Origin: Pseudonocardia alaniniphila
GTDB taxonomy: Bacteria > Actinomycetota > Actinomycetes > Mycobacteriales > Pseudonocardiaceae
Assembly (NCBI RefSeq): GCF_022524485.1
Contig: NZ_JAKXMK010000023.1
Coordinates: 124,001 to 188,000 of the forward strand
Length of the DNA stretch: 64,000 nt
Direction: 5' to 3'
This document shows, piece after piece, positions 8,415 through 16,523 of the stretch; positions within the stretch are counted from its first letter, which is position 1, and each line of letters begins with the position of its first letter. The position numbers and the translations under genes were made by a program. The notes beneath the pieces were generated by a model. It saw nothing but the letters and a program-made list of their open reading frames with translations. It did not search any database and was not told the DNA's origin.

Positions 8415-9998
8415 TCACGGCACCGGACGGCCAGGGGTCTCGCTTGCCCAGACCCACCGGCCGTCCGGTTGCCGTGTGGCACGCATCCTGTCCTCCAGCA
8501 CCGGGTTGATCTCGTGCTCGCGGCAGCCGGTGGCGGCCCAGCAGGACACCACGATCTCGTCGCTCGTGGCGTCGAGCCGCAGGAAGCTCTTGAACTGCGG
8601 CACGGCGTTCGAGTCGAACAGCACCGACATCAGGTTGTGCGCAGGCGCCGACCCCCGCGCGGGCAGCGGGAAGATGCGATCGGCGGCCCGGCGGGCACGG
8701 GCGGGCACGGTCGAGGAGCCCGGCCGCGGCGGCGTGATACCCACCCGCTCGGCCATCACCGCGGTGGCGTCGTCGGGGTCGATCACCAGCCGGCCGAGCC
8801 CGAAGCCGAGCAGCTTGTCGTAGCGCCGGCTGAAATGGGCGAGCGAGTCGCCGCGCAGCGGGTAGCAGCGGAAGTCCTCCTCGTGGACGGCGGGCGCGAG
8901 CCGGTCCACGTTCGGGATCTGGTGGGTGGCCGAGAGGTAGGCCCCCGACCCGCCCGCCACGAGGTACAGGATCGTGCGCCCGTCGGGCTGCCGCACGGGG
9001 TAGCGCTGGTAGTTGTGGTCGTCTCCACCGATCGCCGCGACGTAGTTGTGCGCCGGGTCGGTGACGATGTCGTTCACGTCCCCGCCGCCCTCGATCGGGC
9101 ACGGCTGGAAGGCGGCATAGGTGTAGAGCGGCTTGCCGGTGAGCAGGATCTTGGGGCGGTCGCCCGCCGACACCTCGCGGAGCCAGGCGGCCTGGTCACT
9201 GTCGATGTGGCAGTCGATGCCGACGTCGATGAGCACCAGCCGCACCGGGCCTGCGTCGATCGCGCAGTACGGACCGGGCTGGGTCGCCTGCTGCGACTCG
9301 GCGTCCCGGTACCAGCGCATGTCGGCGACGTCGGCGGCTGTCGCCTTCGGCGCGCGGCGCCAGAGCAGTTGCCGCAGGAGCCGCTTCCACCACGGACCGG
9401 GCACGGCGGACGAGGGCGCTCCGGCGTCGGGCGGGGCGTCGCAGAAGGCGGTCATGAAGCCGCTGAGCCCGTCGTACCAGTCGTGGTTGCCGGGCAGGCC
9501 GTAGAGCGGCGCCTGGTAGTCGGCGTAGGCCCGGTAGAAGCGGTCGGCGTAGGCGCGCACCCCGCCTGCCGGGTAGATGACGTCGCTGCAGATGATCCCG
9601 AGGTCGGTGTCCCCTGCCACCCGTTTCAGCACCGGCACCACGACGTACTGCGAGGCGTCCCCCTCGCCCGGGTCGCCCAGCACCGCCACGGAGATGTGGT
9701 CGCGGTCGGCGAAGCGCGTGACGAGCCGGTCGCGCGGGGGCGGGGGCACGCCGGCCGCCTCGGCGTAGGAGTCGAGCCTGCGCAGCCACTCCCGCCGCTG
9801 GCTGTCGCTGGGGTCGCCGAGCCAGCGCGTCAGTACGTCGTTGCGTGAGGCGATGAGCGGGCCGGGCGACAGCCAGGAGAGGCGGCTGTCGACGGGCGCG
9901 AGCCGCGCGCCGACACCGGGCTGCCGGCAACCCCACCCCGCTCCGCCCGTGGAGCTTCGCGACGGCTCACTCCCCAGCTCGGGACGGACGCCGGTCAC
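8415..9998 (-). CDS. Calcineurin-like metallophosphoesterase
   Basis: 527 residues from GTG 9998. Metal-site motifs appear in order in the middle of the protein: VAVLGDPGEGD, CSDVIYPAG, PGNHDWYDG, LLTGKPLYT and GGDDHNYQRYP. The first motif has proline where most relatives have a GDxH-type histidine, so the first metal ligand set is slightly unusual. An extra N-terminal region of about 90 residues and a C-terminal domain of about 140 residues flank the catalytic core. The start overlaps the stop of the haloalkane dehalogenase by four bases (GTGA), so the two are read as one unit. No signal peptide is seen, so it is probably cytoplasmic. Substrate unknown. Confidence 0.82.
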   Translation of the reverse strand: MTGVRPELGSEPSRSSTGGAGWGCRQPGVGARLAPVDSRLSWLSPGPLIASRNDVLTRWLGDPSDSQRREWLRRLDSYAEAAGVPPPPRDRLVTRFADRDHISVAVLGDPGEGDASQYVVVPVLKRVAGDTDLGIICSDVIYPAGGVRAYADRFYRAYADYQAPLYGLPGNHDWYDGLSGFMTAFCDAPPDAGAPSSAVPGPWWKRLLRQLLWRRAPKATAADVADMRWYRDAESQQATQPGPYCAIDAGPVRLVLIDVGIDCHIDSDQAAWLREVSAGDRPKILLTGKPLYTYAAFQPCPIEGGGDVNDIVTDPAHNYVAAIGGDDHNYQRYPVRQPDGRTILYLVAGGSGAYLSATHQIPNVDRLAPAVHEEDFRCYPLRGDSLAHFSRRYDKLLGFGLGRLVIDPDDATAVMAERVGITPPRPGSSTVPARARRAADRIFPLPARGSAPAHNLMSVLFDSNAVPQFKSFLRLDATSDEIVVSCWAATGCREHEINPVLEDRMRATRQPDGRWVWASETPGRPVP

Positions 9999-10912
9999 CG
10001 CACACCGGCCACGAAGCGCACGATCTCCGCTGCCAGCGCCGGCCCTGCGTCCTCCTGCAGGAAGTGGCCGGCGCCGCTGATCATCGGGTGCTCCCGGCCC
10101 GCTGCACCGGGCATGGCGCGGCGCAGGATCGGCTCCATCGCCGCCGTGATCGGGTCGCCGTCGCTGAACGCGCAGAGGAACGGGATCTCGCTGCCCGAGA
10201 GCGTGGCCCAGGCGGCGCGGTTGGCCTCCGTCGCCGGGTCGTCGGGCCGGGTCGGCACGAGCAGTGGCATCGCCCGCGGGCCTGCCTTGTAGGTCTCGTC
10301 GGGGAACGGGGCGTCGTAGGCGGCGCGGATCTCGGGGGTGAGCCGGGTGCGGCAGCCCGCCTGCACGAGCCGCGCGATGTCGAGCTGCTCCGCCTTCTCC
10401 ACGGCCCGGCGGAACTGCCACCACACCTCGGGCATGTCGCGGTCGCCGGTGGGCAGGCCGGTGTTGGCGGCCACCACGGCGCTGAACCGGTCCAGGTGCT
10501 CGGCGACCAGCCGCAGGCCGAGCAGCCCACCCCAGTCCTGCCCGACGAGCGTGACGCCGCGCAGGTCGAGCACGTCGAACACGAGCGCCCGCAGCCACTC
10601 GACGTGGCGGGCATAGCTGTGGTCGGCGACGTCGGCAGGCTTGTCGGAGCGCCCGAAGCCGACGAGGTCGGGCGCAACGGCCCGGAGGCCCGCAGCCGCC
10701 AGCACCGGGATCGTCGTCCGGTACAGGAACGACCAGCTCGGCTCGCCGTGCAGCAACAGCACGACCGGCCCGTCGGCAGGCCCGGCCTCCACCCACGCCA
10801 TCCGCAACGCTCCGTCATCGGGCGCGGCGACTTCGGCATAGCGGGGAGCGATGTCGAAGCCGGGAAGTCCGGCGAACCGCTCGTCGGGGGTGCGGAGAGT
10901 TCGCATGAACAC
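9995..10912 (-). CDS. Haloalkane dehalogenase-like alpha/beta hydrolase
   Basis: 305 residues. The oxyanion stretch HGEPSWSFLYR (W60 would be a halide-binding tryptophan), the nucleophile elbow GQDWGG (D126, with W127 as the second halide ligand) and the late GAGHFLQED histidine together match haloalkane dehalogenases rather than epoxide hydrolases. Such enzymes hydrolyse carbon-halogen bonds, giving alcohol and halide. An acid residue should lie between the nucleophile and the histidine; I did not assign it. It is the first gene of a two-gene unit with the metallophosphoesterase. Natural substrate unknown. Confidence 0.85.
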   Translation of the reverse strand: MFMRTLRTPDERFAGLPGFDIAPRYAEVAAPDDGALRMAWVEAGPADGPVVLLLHGEPSWSFLYRTTIPVLAAAGLRAVAPDLVGFGRSDKPADVADHSYARHVEWLRALVFDVLDLRGVTLVGQDWGGLLGLRLVAEHLDRFSAVVAANTGLPTGDRDMPEVWWQFRRAVEKAEQLDIARLVQAGCRTRLTPEIRAAYDAPFPDETYKAGPRAMPLLVPTRPDDPATEANRAAWATLSGSEIPFLCAFSDGDPITAAMEPILRRAMPGAAGREHPMISGAGHFLQEDAGPALAAEIVRFVAGVR

Positions 10913-11474
10913 GATCTTGACAGTCCCCGGGCCGCGCGGAGCCGCGGCAGGGTCGCCGACTGTGACGACTTCCGCAGCGACGACACCACGACCCCTCAGC
11001 CGAGACGTCGGGGAGACGTCAGCGAGGCGTCAGAGTGGCGTCGAAGAGCGCGCGGGGAGACCACGCGGTGCCCGAACCTCGCGTCACCTCATCGGGGCCG
11101 AGCCGCCGTCGCGACACCCCCGGAACGTCACTTACCGCAACAATTCCGGAGAGCGCGACACGGTGGTGTGATGCGACTCCACGGCGCAGCTGATATACGA
11201 AACAGGCCGTTTCGGAGCCCGACAAGAGCCTGCTGAAGGCGGCCTGAAGGGCCCGGCGGGCACCGACAGTAGTGATGACTAAGAGTGCCAAGATCGACAC
11301 ATTGATCGTAGTCAGGAGTGTATGACCACCGATTCCGCTACCTCGTCACCCGGTTGCCGGTACCGACAGTGATCGAACTCGAAGATTCACCCTGACCCGA
11401 ATGGGTGGTCTGGCACAAACAGTGTCACGCCGAGGGCCTCCCCGACGCTGTACTTATGACTAGGAGGTGATCCG
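10913..11474. other. Long intergenic region with two tiny overlapping ORFs
   Basis: 562 bases without a recognisable gene. A small inverted repeat, CGAAAC-5-GTTTCG, lies at 11198-11214. Two 16-codon frames overlap by ATGA: 11275-11325 (MTKSAKIDTLIVVRSV) and 11322-11372 (MTTDSATSSPGCRYRQ), the second preceded by AGGAG. They may be chance. GTACTTATG at about 11451-11459 could be a -10 region for the next gene. Confidence 0.35.
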
Positions 11475-11711
11475 GTGGCGGAGAACTCGACATCCGACGA
11501 AGCGACGCTGGTCGCTGCAGCGGAGAAGCTTACTCAGTGCGACGGCTATGTCGTCCTCGCTGTTGATCCCCAGACCGGGGAGGTTGATGCGCATGGACCG
11601 TTCGACGGGCTGACGGCAACCGTCAAGGCCGATCAGCTGCGCCGCGATTTCGACCGCGGAGGACTGGAGGACGTCACTGTCGGCGTCGTCCGCCTGCACA
11701 GCTCAACCTGA
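11475..11711 (+). CDS. Small acidic protein of unknown function
   Basis: 78 residues starting at GTG 11475 behind a very strong ribosome site, AGGAGGTGATCC, which nearly matches the full anti-SD and is the best in the window. The protein is acidic and has no membrane segment; its middle reads like two beta strands around DPQTGEVDAHGPFDG, then a helix, then a valine-rich strand. I do not recognise the family. It is flanked by a long leader region upstream and two strong hairpins downstream, so it is probably a monocistronic, well-translated gene. Confidence 0.6.
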   Translation: MAENSTSDEATLVAAAEKLTQCDGYVVLAVDPQTGEVDAHGPFDGLTATVKADQLRRDFDRGGLEDVTVGVVRLHSST

Positions 11712-11753
11712 GCTACACCAACGCGGCTCGCGACGCGCTCCCTTCGTATTCGT

Positions 11754-11789
11754 CGCCGCCCGCTGCGCCTGGACGCGCAGCGGGCGGCG
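11754..11789 (+). terminator. GC-rich hairpin downstream of the small-protein gene
   Basis: A perfect 15-bp stem (CGCCGCCCGCTGCGC with its complement at 11775-11789) around a 6-nt loop, 42 nt after the stop. No T-run follows, as is common for actinomycete terminators. Confidence 0.6.
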
Positions 11790-11831
11790 CGCTCCCTGAA
11801 GTCGGCCGCTCGGTACTAGTTCCTGTTCTCC

Positions 11832-11860
11832 ATTCCGGCCCCGATTCCGCGGGCCGGAAT
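11832..11860. terminator. Second hairpin before deoC
   Basis: ATTCCGGCCC pairs perfectly with GGGCCGGAAT around a 9-nt loop. With the hairpin 43 bp upstream it forms a tandem pair insulating deoC from upstream transcription. Confidence 0.45.
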
Positions 11861-11921
11861 TGCGATCGATCAGGCCCTTGGCGACCACTGCGCAAACCCT
11901 CGACCGCGCCCGCCCGGCCCC

Positions 11922-11927
11922 TACACT
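11922..11927 (+). promoter_or_regulatory. Probable -10 element of deoC (leaderless)
   Basis: TACACT ends 7 nt before GTG 11935. A weak TCGACC -35 lies 16 bp upstream (11900-11905). Confidence 0.55.
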
Positions 11928-11934
11928 CAGCGCC

Positions 11935-12951
11935 GTGACAACGACCGTGCCCGCCCCGCGCCCCGACGCGGCCGGCGCCGGCAAGGCCCGTATCGACGGC
12001 CACGACGGCCATGCCGCGCCCGGGTTCGGCGACGTCGTCAAGGACGAGGCGGCGTTGCGCCGTTTCCTCCACGGGCTGCCGGGTGTCGACCAGGTCGGGC
12101 TCGAACGCCGGTCGGCGATGCTCGCCACCCGCAGCATCAAGCGGGAGTCCAAGCTCCAGGCACTCGACATGGCCGTCTCGATGATCGACCTCACCACGCT
12201 GGAGGGCGCCGACACCCCGGGCAAGGTGCGCTCGCTGTGCGCGCAAGCCCGCCGGCCCGATCCCGACCATCCACAGGTGCCACCCGTCGCCGCCGTCTGC
12301 GTCTACCCCGACCTGGCAGGCGTCGCCGTCGAGGCGTTGCGCGGATCGGGTGTGGCGGTCGCCGCCGTCGCCACCGCGTTCCCATCAGGACGGTCGTCGC
12401 GGGCGGTCAAGCTCGCCGACACCGCACTCGCCGTCGAGGCAGGAGCGTCCGAGATCGACATGGTGATCGACCGCGGAGCGTTCCTCACCGGCCGCTACGG
12501 CGCCGTCTACGACGAGATCGCCGCCGTGAAGCAAGCCTGCGGCAGCGCCCACCTCAAGGTGATCCTCGAGACCGGCGAGCTCGCCGGCTACGACGACGTG
12601 CGCCGCGCCTCCTGGCTCGCCCTGCTCGCAGGCGCCGACGTCATCAAGACGTCCACGGGCAAGATCTCCCCGGCGGCCACACTGCCCGTCGTACAGGTGA
12701 TGCTGCAGGCCGTCCGCGACTGGGAACGCGCCACGGGCCGGCTGCGCGGGGTCAAGGCTGCCGGCGGTATCCGCACCGCGAAGGACGCGATCCGCCATCT
12801 GGTGGCCGTCAACGAGATCGCCGGGCCGGCGTGGCTCACGCCGCAGCTGTTCCGGTTCGGAGCATCCTCGCTGCTCGGGGACCTGCTGCGGCAGCGCCGC
12901 ACCCAGCTCGAGGGCCACTACGAGAGCGCCGACCGGATCGGGAGCGCGTGA
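11935..12951 (+). CDS. deoC: Deoxyribose-phosphate aldolase
   Basis: Splits 2-deoxyribose-5-phosphate into acetaldehyde and glyceraldehyde-3-phosphate. The 338-residue protein has the class I aldolase core with the Schiff-base lysine in DVIKTSTGK, plus AVCVYPDL, EIDMVIDRGAF, LKVILETGEL and VKAAGGIRTAKDA. It is about 100 residues longer than E. coli-type enzymes because of N- and C-terminal extensions, as in other actinobacterial forms. GTG 11935 is chosen because TACACT sits 7 nt upstream. Its stop overlaps the aldehyde dehydrogenase ATG by one base (TGATG), pointing to channelling or at least co-production with an acetaldehyde-oxidising enzyme. Confidence 0.95.
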   Translation: MTTTVPAPRPDAAGAGKARIDGHDGHAAPGFGDVVKDEAALRRFLHGLPGVDQVGLERRSAMLATRSIKRESKLQALDMAVSMIDLTTLEGADTPGKVRSLCAQARRPDPDHPQVPPVAAVCVYPDLAGVAVEALRGSGVAVAAVATAFPSGRSSRAVKLADTALAVEAGASEIDMVIDRGAFLTGRYGAVYDEIAAVKQACGSAHLKVILETGELAGYDDVRRASWLALLAGADVIKTSTGKISPAATLPVVQVMLQAVRDWERATGRLRGVKAAGGIRTAKDAIRHLVAVNEIAGPAWLTPQLFRFGASSLLGDLLRQRRTQLEGHYESADRIGSA

Positions 12952-14381
12952 TGGAGTGGACCTACGCCCCGGCCCCGGAGTCGGCGTCGCTCGCGAACCT
13001 CAGACCCACCTACCGGCCGTTCATCGGCGGGGAGTTCGTCGACGGCGGCGGCCCGCCGCTGAAGACGATCAACCCGGCCACGGAGGAGGTGCTCGCCGAG
13101 GTCGGCACGGCGGCAGCCGAGGACGTCGACCGTGCGATCGCCGCGGCCCGTCGCGCCTACGAGCAGGTGTGGGGCCCGATGCCCGGCGCGGAGCGCGCCA
13201 AGTACCTGTTCCGGATCGCGCGGGTGGTGGCCGAGCGCGCCCGCGAGCTCGCCGTGCTGGAGACGCTGGACAACGGCAAGCCGATCCGCGAGTCGCGCGA
13301 TGTCGACGTGCCCACCGCGTCGGCGCACCTGTTCCACCACGCCGGCTGGGCCGACAAGCTCGGCTACGCGGGTATGGGTCCAGACCCACGGCCGCTCGGT
13401 GTGGTCGGTGCCGTGATCCCGTGGAACTTCCCGCTGCTCATGGCGGCCTGGAAGATCGCTCCCGCGCTGGCATGCGGCAACACGATCGTCCTGAAGCCCG
13501 CCGAGACCACCCCCCTCACTGCGCTCGTCCTCGCGGAGATCGCCGCCGACGCCGGGCTGCCCGCAGGCGTGCTGAACGTCCTGCCAGGCGCCGGTGACGT
13601 GGGCGAGGCCCTGGTCGGGCACAACGGGCTGGACAAGGTGGCGTTCACCGGTTCCACCGAGGTCGGCAAGCAGATCCAGCGCCGCCTCGCCGGCACGGGC
13701 AGGCGGCTCACGCTGGAGCTCGGCGGCAAGGCCGCCAACATCGTCTACGACGACGCACCGCTCGACCAGGCCGTCGACGGCGTCGTCGACGGCATCTTCT
13801 TCAACCAGGGACACGTCTGCTGCGCCGGCTCGCGGCTGCTGGTGCAGGAGTCGATCGCGGAGGAGTTCGAGACGCTCCTGCGCGCCCGGATCGAGACGCT
13901 GCGAGTGGGTGACCCGCTCGACAAGAACACCGATGTCGGCGCCATCAACTCGCGCGCCCAGCTGGAGCGGATCGTCGACCTCGCGGCCGCGGGCGACGCC
14001 GAGGGTGCACAGCGCTGGACGAGTTCGTGCCCGCTCCCCGAGCGCGGTCTGTTCTTCCCGCCCACCGTCTTCTCCGGTGTGGAGCAGACCATGCGCGTGG
14101 CACGGGAGGAGATCTTCGGGCCGGTCCTCTCGGTGCTCACGTTCCGCACGCCGGACGAGGCCGTCGCGAAGGCGAACAACACGCGCTACGGCCTGTCCGC
14201 CGGCATCTGGACGAGCAACGGCGCGAAGGCACTGTGGACGGCACAGCGCGTGCGCGCGGGCGTCGTCTGGGCCAACACCTTCAACCGCTTCGACCCCACC
14301 GCCCCGTTCGGCGGCTACCGTGAGTCCGGCTACGGCCGTGAAGGCGGCCGGATCGGCCTGGAGGCCTACCTGCAGGCCTGA
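12951..14381 (+). CDS. Aldehyde dehydrogenase (probably oxidises acetaldehyde from DeoC)
   Basis: 476 residues of the NAD(P)-dependent ALDH family. Landmarks are VIPWNFPLLMAAWKIAPAL, KPAETTP, FTGSTEVGKQI, the catalytic glutamate in LELGGKAANIV, the catalytic cysteine in NQGHVCCAGSRL and EIFGPVLSV near the C-terminus. The start ATG overlaps the deoC stop and has GGAGCG just upstream. The context gives the function: it follows the aldolase that makes acetaldehyde. The C-terminal end is complete. Substrate assignment is inference. Confidence 0.93.
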   Translation: MEWTYAPAPESASLANLRPTYRPFIGGEFVDGGGPPLKTINPATEEVLAEVGTAAAEDVDRAIAAARRAYEQVWGPMPGAERAKYLFRIARVVAERARELAVLETLDNGKPIRESRDVDVPTASAHLFHHAGWADKLGYAGMGPDPRPLGVVGAVIPWNFPLLMAAWKIAPALACGNTIVLKPAETTPLTALVLAEIAADAGLPAGVLNVLPGAGDVGEALVGHNGLDKVAFTGSTEVGKQIQRRLAGTGRRLTLELGGKAANIVYDDAPLDQAVDGVVDGIFFNQGHVCCAGSRLLVQESIAEEFETLLRARIETLRVGDPLDKNTDVGAINSRAQLERIVDLAAAGDAEGAQRWTSSCPLPERGLFFPPTVFSGVEQTMRVAREEIFGPVLSVLTFRTPDEAVAKANNTRYGLSAGIWTSNGAKALWTAQRVRAGVVWANTFNRFDPTAPFGGYRESGYGREGGRIGLEAYLQA

Positions 14382-14417
14382 GCCCGCACTCGACGGGTCG
14401 TCGAGGCGCTCGCACCG

Positions 14418-14427
14418 GTCACGTGAC
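14418..14427. promoter_or_regulatory. Perfect 10-bp palindrome upstream of the FMN reductase
   Basis: GTCACGTGAC is a perfect palindrome about 27 bp upstream of a TAGCGT hexamer (14454-14459) that could be the -10 element. It is a candidate operator only. Confidence 0.3.
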
Positions 14428-14496
14428 GGATTCGGTGCCCCTTTCTCCGCTCATAGCGTCCGCCGTATGGACCGTGACGAGGGGAAGGAACCCACC

Positions 14497-15081
14497 ATGA
14501 CCGACACAAGCATCCGGCTGGTGGTCATCATCGGCAGCACCCGCGGGGGCCGGTTCGGACCGACGGTGGCCGGCTGGTTCGCCGGGGAGGCGCGCCAACG
14601 CGCCGACCTCGACGTGGACGTGCTCGACCTGGCGGACGCCGCACTGCCCGACCGGTTGGAGCCCTTCGGGGCGCCGACGCCGCCCGAGGTCGCCGCCGTG
14701 TCGTCGCGGCTCGCTGCCGCCGACGCGTTCGTGGTGGTCACGCCCGAGTACAACCACAGCTATCCGGCTCCACTGAAGACACTCATCGACTGGTACGGGC
14801 GGGAGTGGCAGGCCAAGCCGGTGGCGTTCGTGTCGTACGGCGGGATGTCGGGCGGCCTGCGGGCCGTGGAGCACCTGCGTCAGGTGTTCGCGGAGGTGCA
14901 CGCCACCACGGTGCGCGACACCGTCAGCTTCCACGGTGCGTGGGCCCGGTTCGGCGACGGCGGGCGGCCGCTCGAGGAGGCCGAGTGCTCGGCGGCCGCG
15001 AAGACGATGCTGGACCAGCTCACGTGGTGGGCGCTGGCCCTGCGCGAGGCCCGCGCCGCCCGGCCTTACGTGACCGGGTGA
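14497..15081 (+). CDS. NADPH-dependent FMN reductase / quinone reductase
   Basis: 194 residues with the flavodoxin-like fold of the YieF/ChrR/ArsH-type reductases: IGSTRGGRFGPTVAGWF binds the FMN phosphate, TPEYNHSYPAPLKTLIDW is the family signature and FVSYGGMSGGLRA follows. ATG 14497 is preferred because GGGGAAGGAA stands before it; an in-frame ATG at 14467 lies 7 nt after TAGCGT and would be a leaderless alternative adding ten residues. Likely a soluble oxidoreductase protecting against quinones or similar compounds. It precedes an MFS pump, a plausible detoxification pairing. Confidence 0.9.
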   Translation: MTDTSIRLVVIIGSTRGGRFGPTVAGWFAGEARQRADLDVDVLDLADAALPDRLEPFGAPTPPEVAAVSSRLAAADAFVVVTPEYNHSYPAPLKTLIDWYGREWQAKPVAFVSYGGMSGGLRAVEHLRQVFAEVHATTVRDTVSFHGAWARFGDGGRPLEEAECSAAAKTMLDQLTWWALALREARAARPYVTG

Positions 15082-15087
15082 GATCTC

Positions 15088-15118
15088 TTGACTTCGAGTC
15101 AGCTTCAACTCTTACCGT
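15088..15118 (+). promoter_or_regulatory. MerR-type promoter with 19-bp spacer
   Basis: TTGACT (15088-15093) and TACCGT (15113-15118) are separated by 19 bp instead of 17, the hallmark of promoters twisted open by MerR-family activators. The spacer carries an imperfect inverted repeat around CGAGTCAGCTTCAACT. No MerR gene is in the window. Confidence 0.5.
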
Positions 15119-15149
15119 CGGAGTCCCGATCACCGCAGGAGGGACGCCC

Positions 15150-16523
15150 ATGACCACGAGAGCGGTACTCCCACCGCAACGCACGAGCTGGGCTCCGGTG
15201 GCGGCGCTCGGCCTCGCGATGCTGATGGTCACCTCCGAGATGACGATCCCCGCGGTGACCCTCCCCGGCATGGGTGCCGAGCTGGGCGTGTCGGCCGCGG
15301 CAACGGCGTGGGTGCTGCTGGCCTACGCCCTGCCGTCGGCAGCCGTGTCCGTTCCCGCAGGCCGCTGGGCCGACGGTGCGGACGTCCGCGCGGTCTTCGC
15401 GCTGGCCATGATCGGGCTCGGGCTGGCGAGCGTGCTGGTGGCGCTCGCACCGACGTTCGGGCTGGTCGTCGTCGGCCGTCTGGTGCAGGGGATCGCAGGT
15501 GCGCTCGTGGTGGCCGCGTACATGCCGATCATCAGCGGCAGCGTCCGCCAGGAGCAGCGCGGCCAGGCGATCGGGTTCGTGATCACGATCATGACGATCG
15601 GGGCCACGGTCGGCATGCCTCTCGGCGGGCTGGTGGCCGACGTGTTCACCTGGCGCGAGGTCTTCCTGATGAAGATCCCGCTGATCCTCATCGTGTTGTG
15701 GATCGGCCTGCGCAGCATCCCGCGCACCCCGGACCGCGGCCTGCCCCGCCCGGGCGTGGCACTCGTTCGCGAGGCGCTGCTGCTCGGGGGCGCGGTGGCG
15801 GCATTGCTGCTGGCACTCGACGAGGTGGACGGGCAGCCGCTCGTGGCCGCTGCCCTCGGGGTGGTGGCGGTCGCGCTCGGAGTGTGGTGGACACGGCTGA
15901 CGGCGTCGCGGCCGGTGATCGCGCTCGTGCGCGGGCGCTTGTTCGCCGGCACGCTGCTCGCGCTGTTCACGACCACCTTCACCGGTGGGCTGATCGCGTT
16001 CCTGCTCCCGTACTTCGTGGCCGACGTGCTGGGCGACGGACCCGACGTCACCGGTGTGGCGCTGCTGTTCGTGGTCGGCGCGATGGCGCCCGTCTCCCCC
16101 CTCGCGGGCCTGCTGTCCGACCGCTACGGGACGAGGGCCGTGGCGATCGTCGGGAGCGCGGTGACCGTGCTCGCGATGCTCTCCATGCTCACCCTGGACG
16201 CCGGCTCCGGACTGGCCGACCTGGCCTGGCGGCTGGTTCTGCTGGGCGTGGGATCCGGGCTGTTCAACCCGGCGATCAACACCGCGCTGCTCGTCGGTAC
16301 CCCCGCCGGGTCGGAAGGGGTGGCCGGTGGCGTCGGGATGACGGTGCGGACGATCGCGATGACGGTGGCCCCGGCGGTGACCGCGCTGGCCTGGACCATG
16401 GCCGGGGGCGGCGCAGCGGGCTTCCGCGCCGGGGTCGTGGTGGTGACCGCGGCGGTGGGCCTCGGCCTTCTGGTGCTGCTGGTACCGGCGGCCGCCAGGC
16501 CCGCGGCGGAGGGAGCCCGATGA
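15150..16523 (+). CDS. MFS transporter (drug-efflux type)
   Basis: 457 residues with about 12-14 membrane segments. The N-terminal half has MLMVTSEMTIPAVTLPGMGAEL and VLLAYALPSAAVSVPAGRWAD, as in DHA2-like exporters. Start ATG 15150 is preceded by CAGGAGGGAC, a good ribosome site. Its stop overlaps the ATG of the giant LuxR regulator by ATGA, so exporter and regulator are co-translated. The promoter upstream looks MerR-responsive. Likely exports a small toxic or signalling compound. Confidence 0.87.
   Translation: MTTRAVLPPQRTSWAPVAALGLAMLMVTSEMTIPAVTLPGMGAELGVSAAATAWVLLAYALPSAAVSVPAGRWADGADVRAVFALAMIGLGLASVLVALAPTFGLVVVGRLVQGIAGALVVAAYMPIISGSVRQEQRGQAIGFVITIMTIGATVGMPLGGLVADVFTWREVFLMKIPLILIVLWIGLRSIPRTPDRGLPRPGVALVREALLLGGAVAALLLALDEVDGQPLVAAALGVVAVALGVWWTRLTASRPVIALVRGRLFAGTLLALFTTTFTGGLIAFLLPYFVADVLGDGPDVTGVALLFVVGAMAPVSPLAGLLSDRYGTRAVAIVGSAVTVLAMLSMLTLDAGSGLADLAWRLVLLGVGSGLFNPAINTALLVGTPAGSEGVAGGVGMTVRTIAMTVAPAVTALAWTMAGGGAAGFRAGVVVVTAAVGLGLLVLLVPAAARPAAEGAR

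Noticed and set aside
11019..11300. 93-codon minus-strand frame in the 10.9-11.5 kb gap
   Set aside because: No family resemblance and no ribosome site; composition fits chance, though it cannot be excluded.
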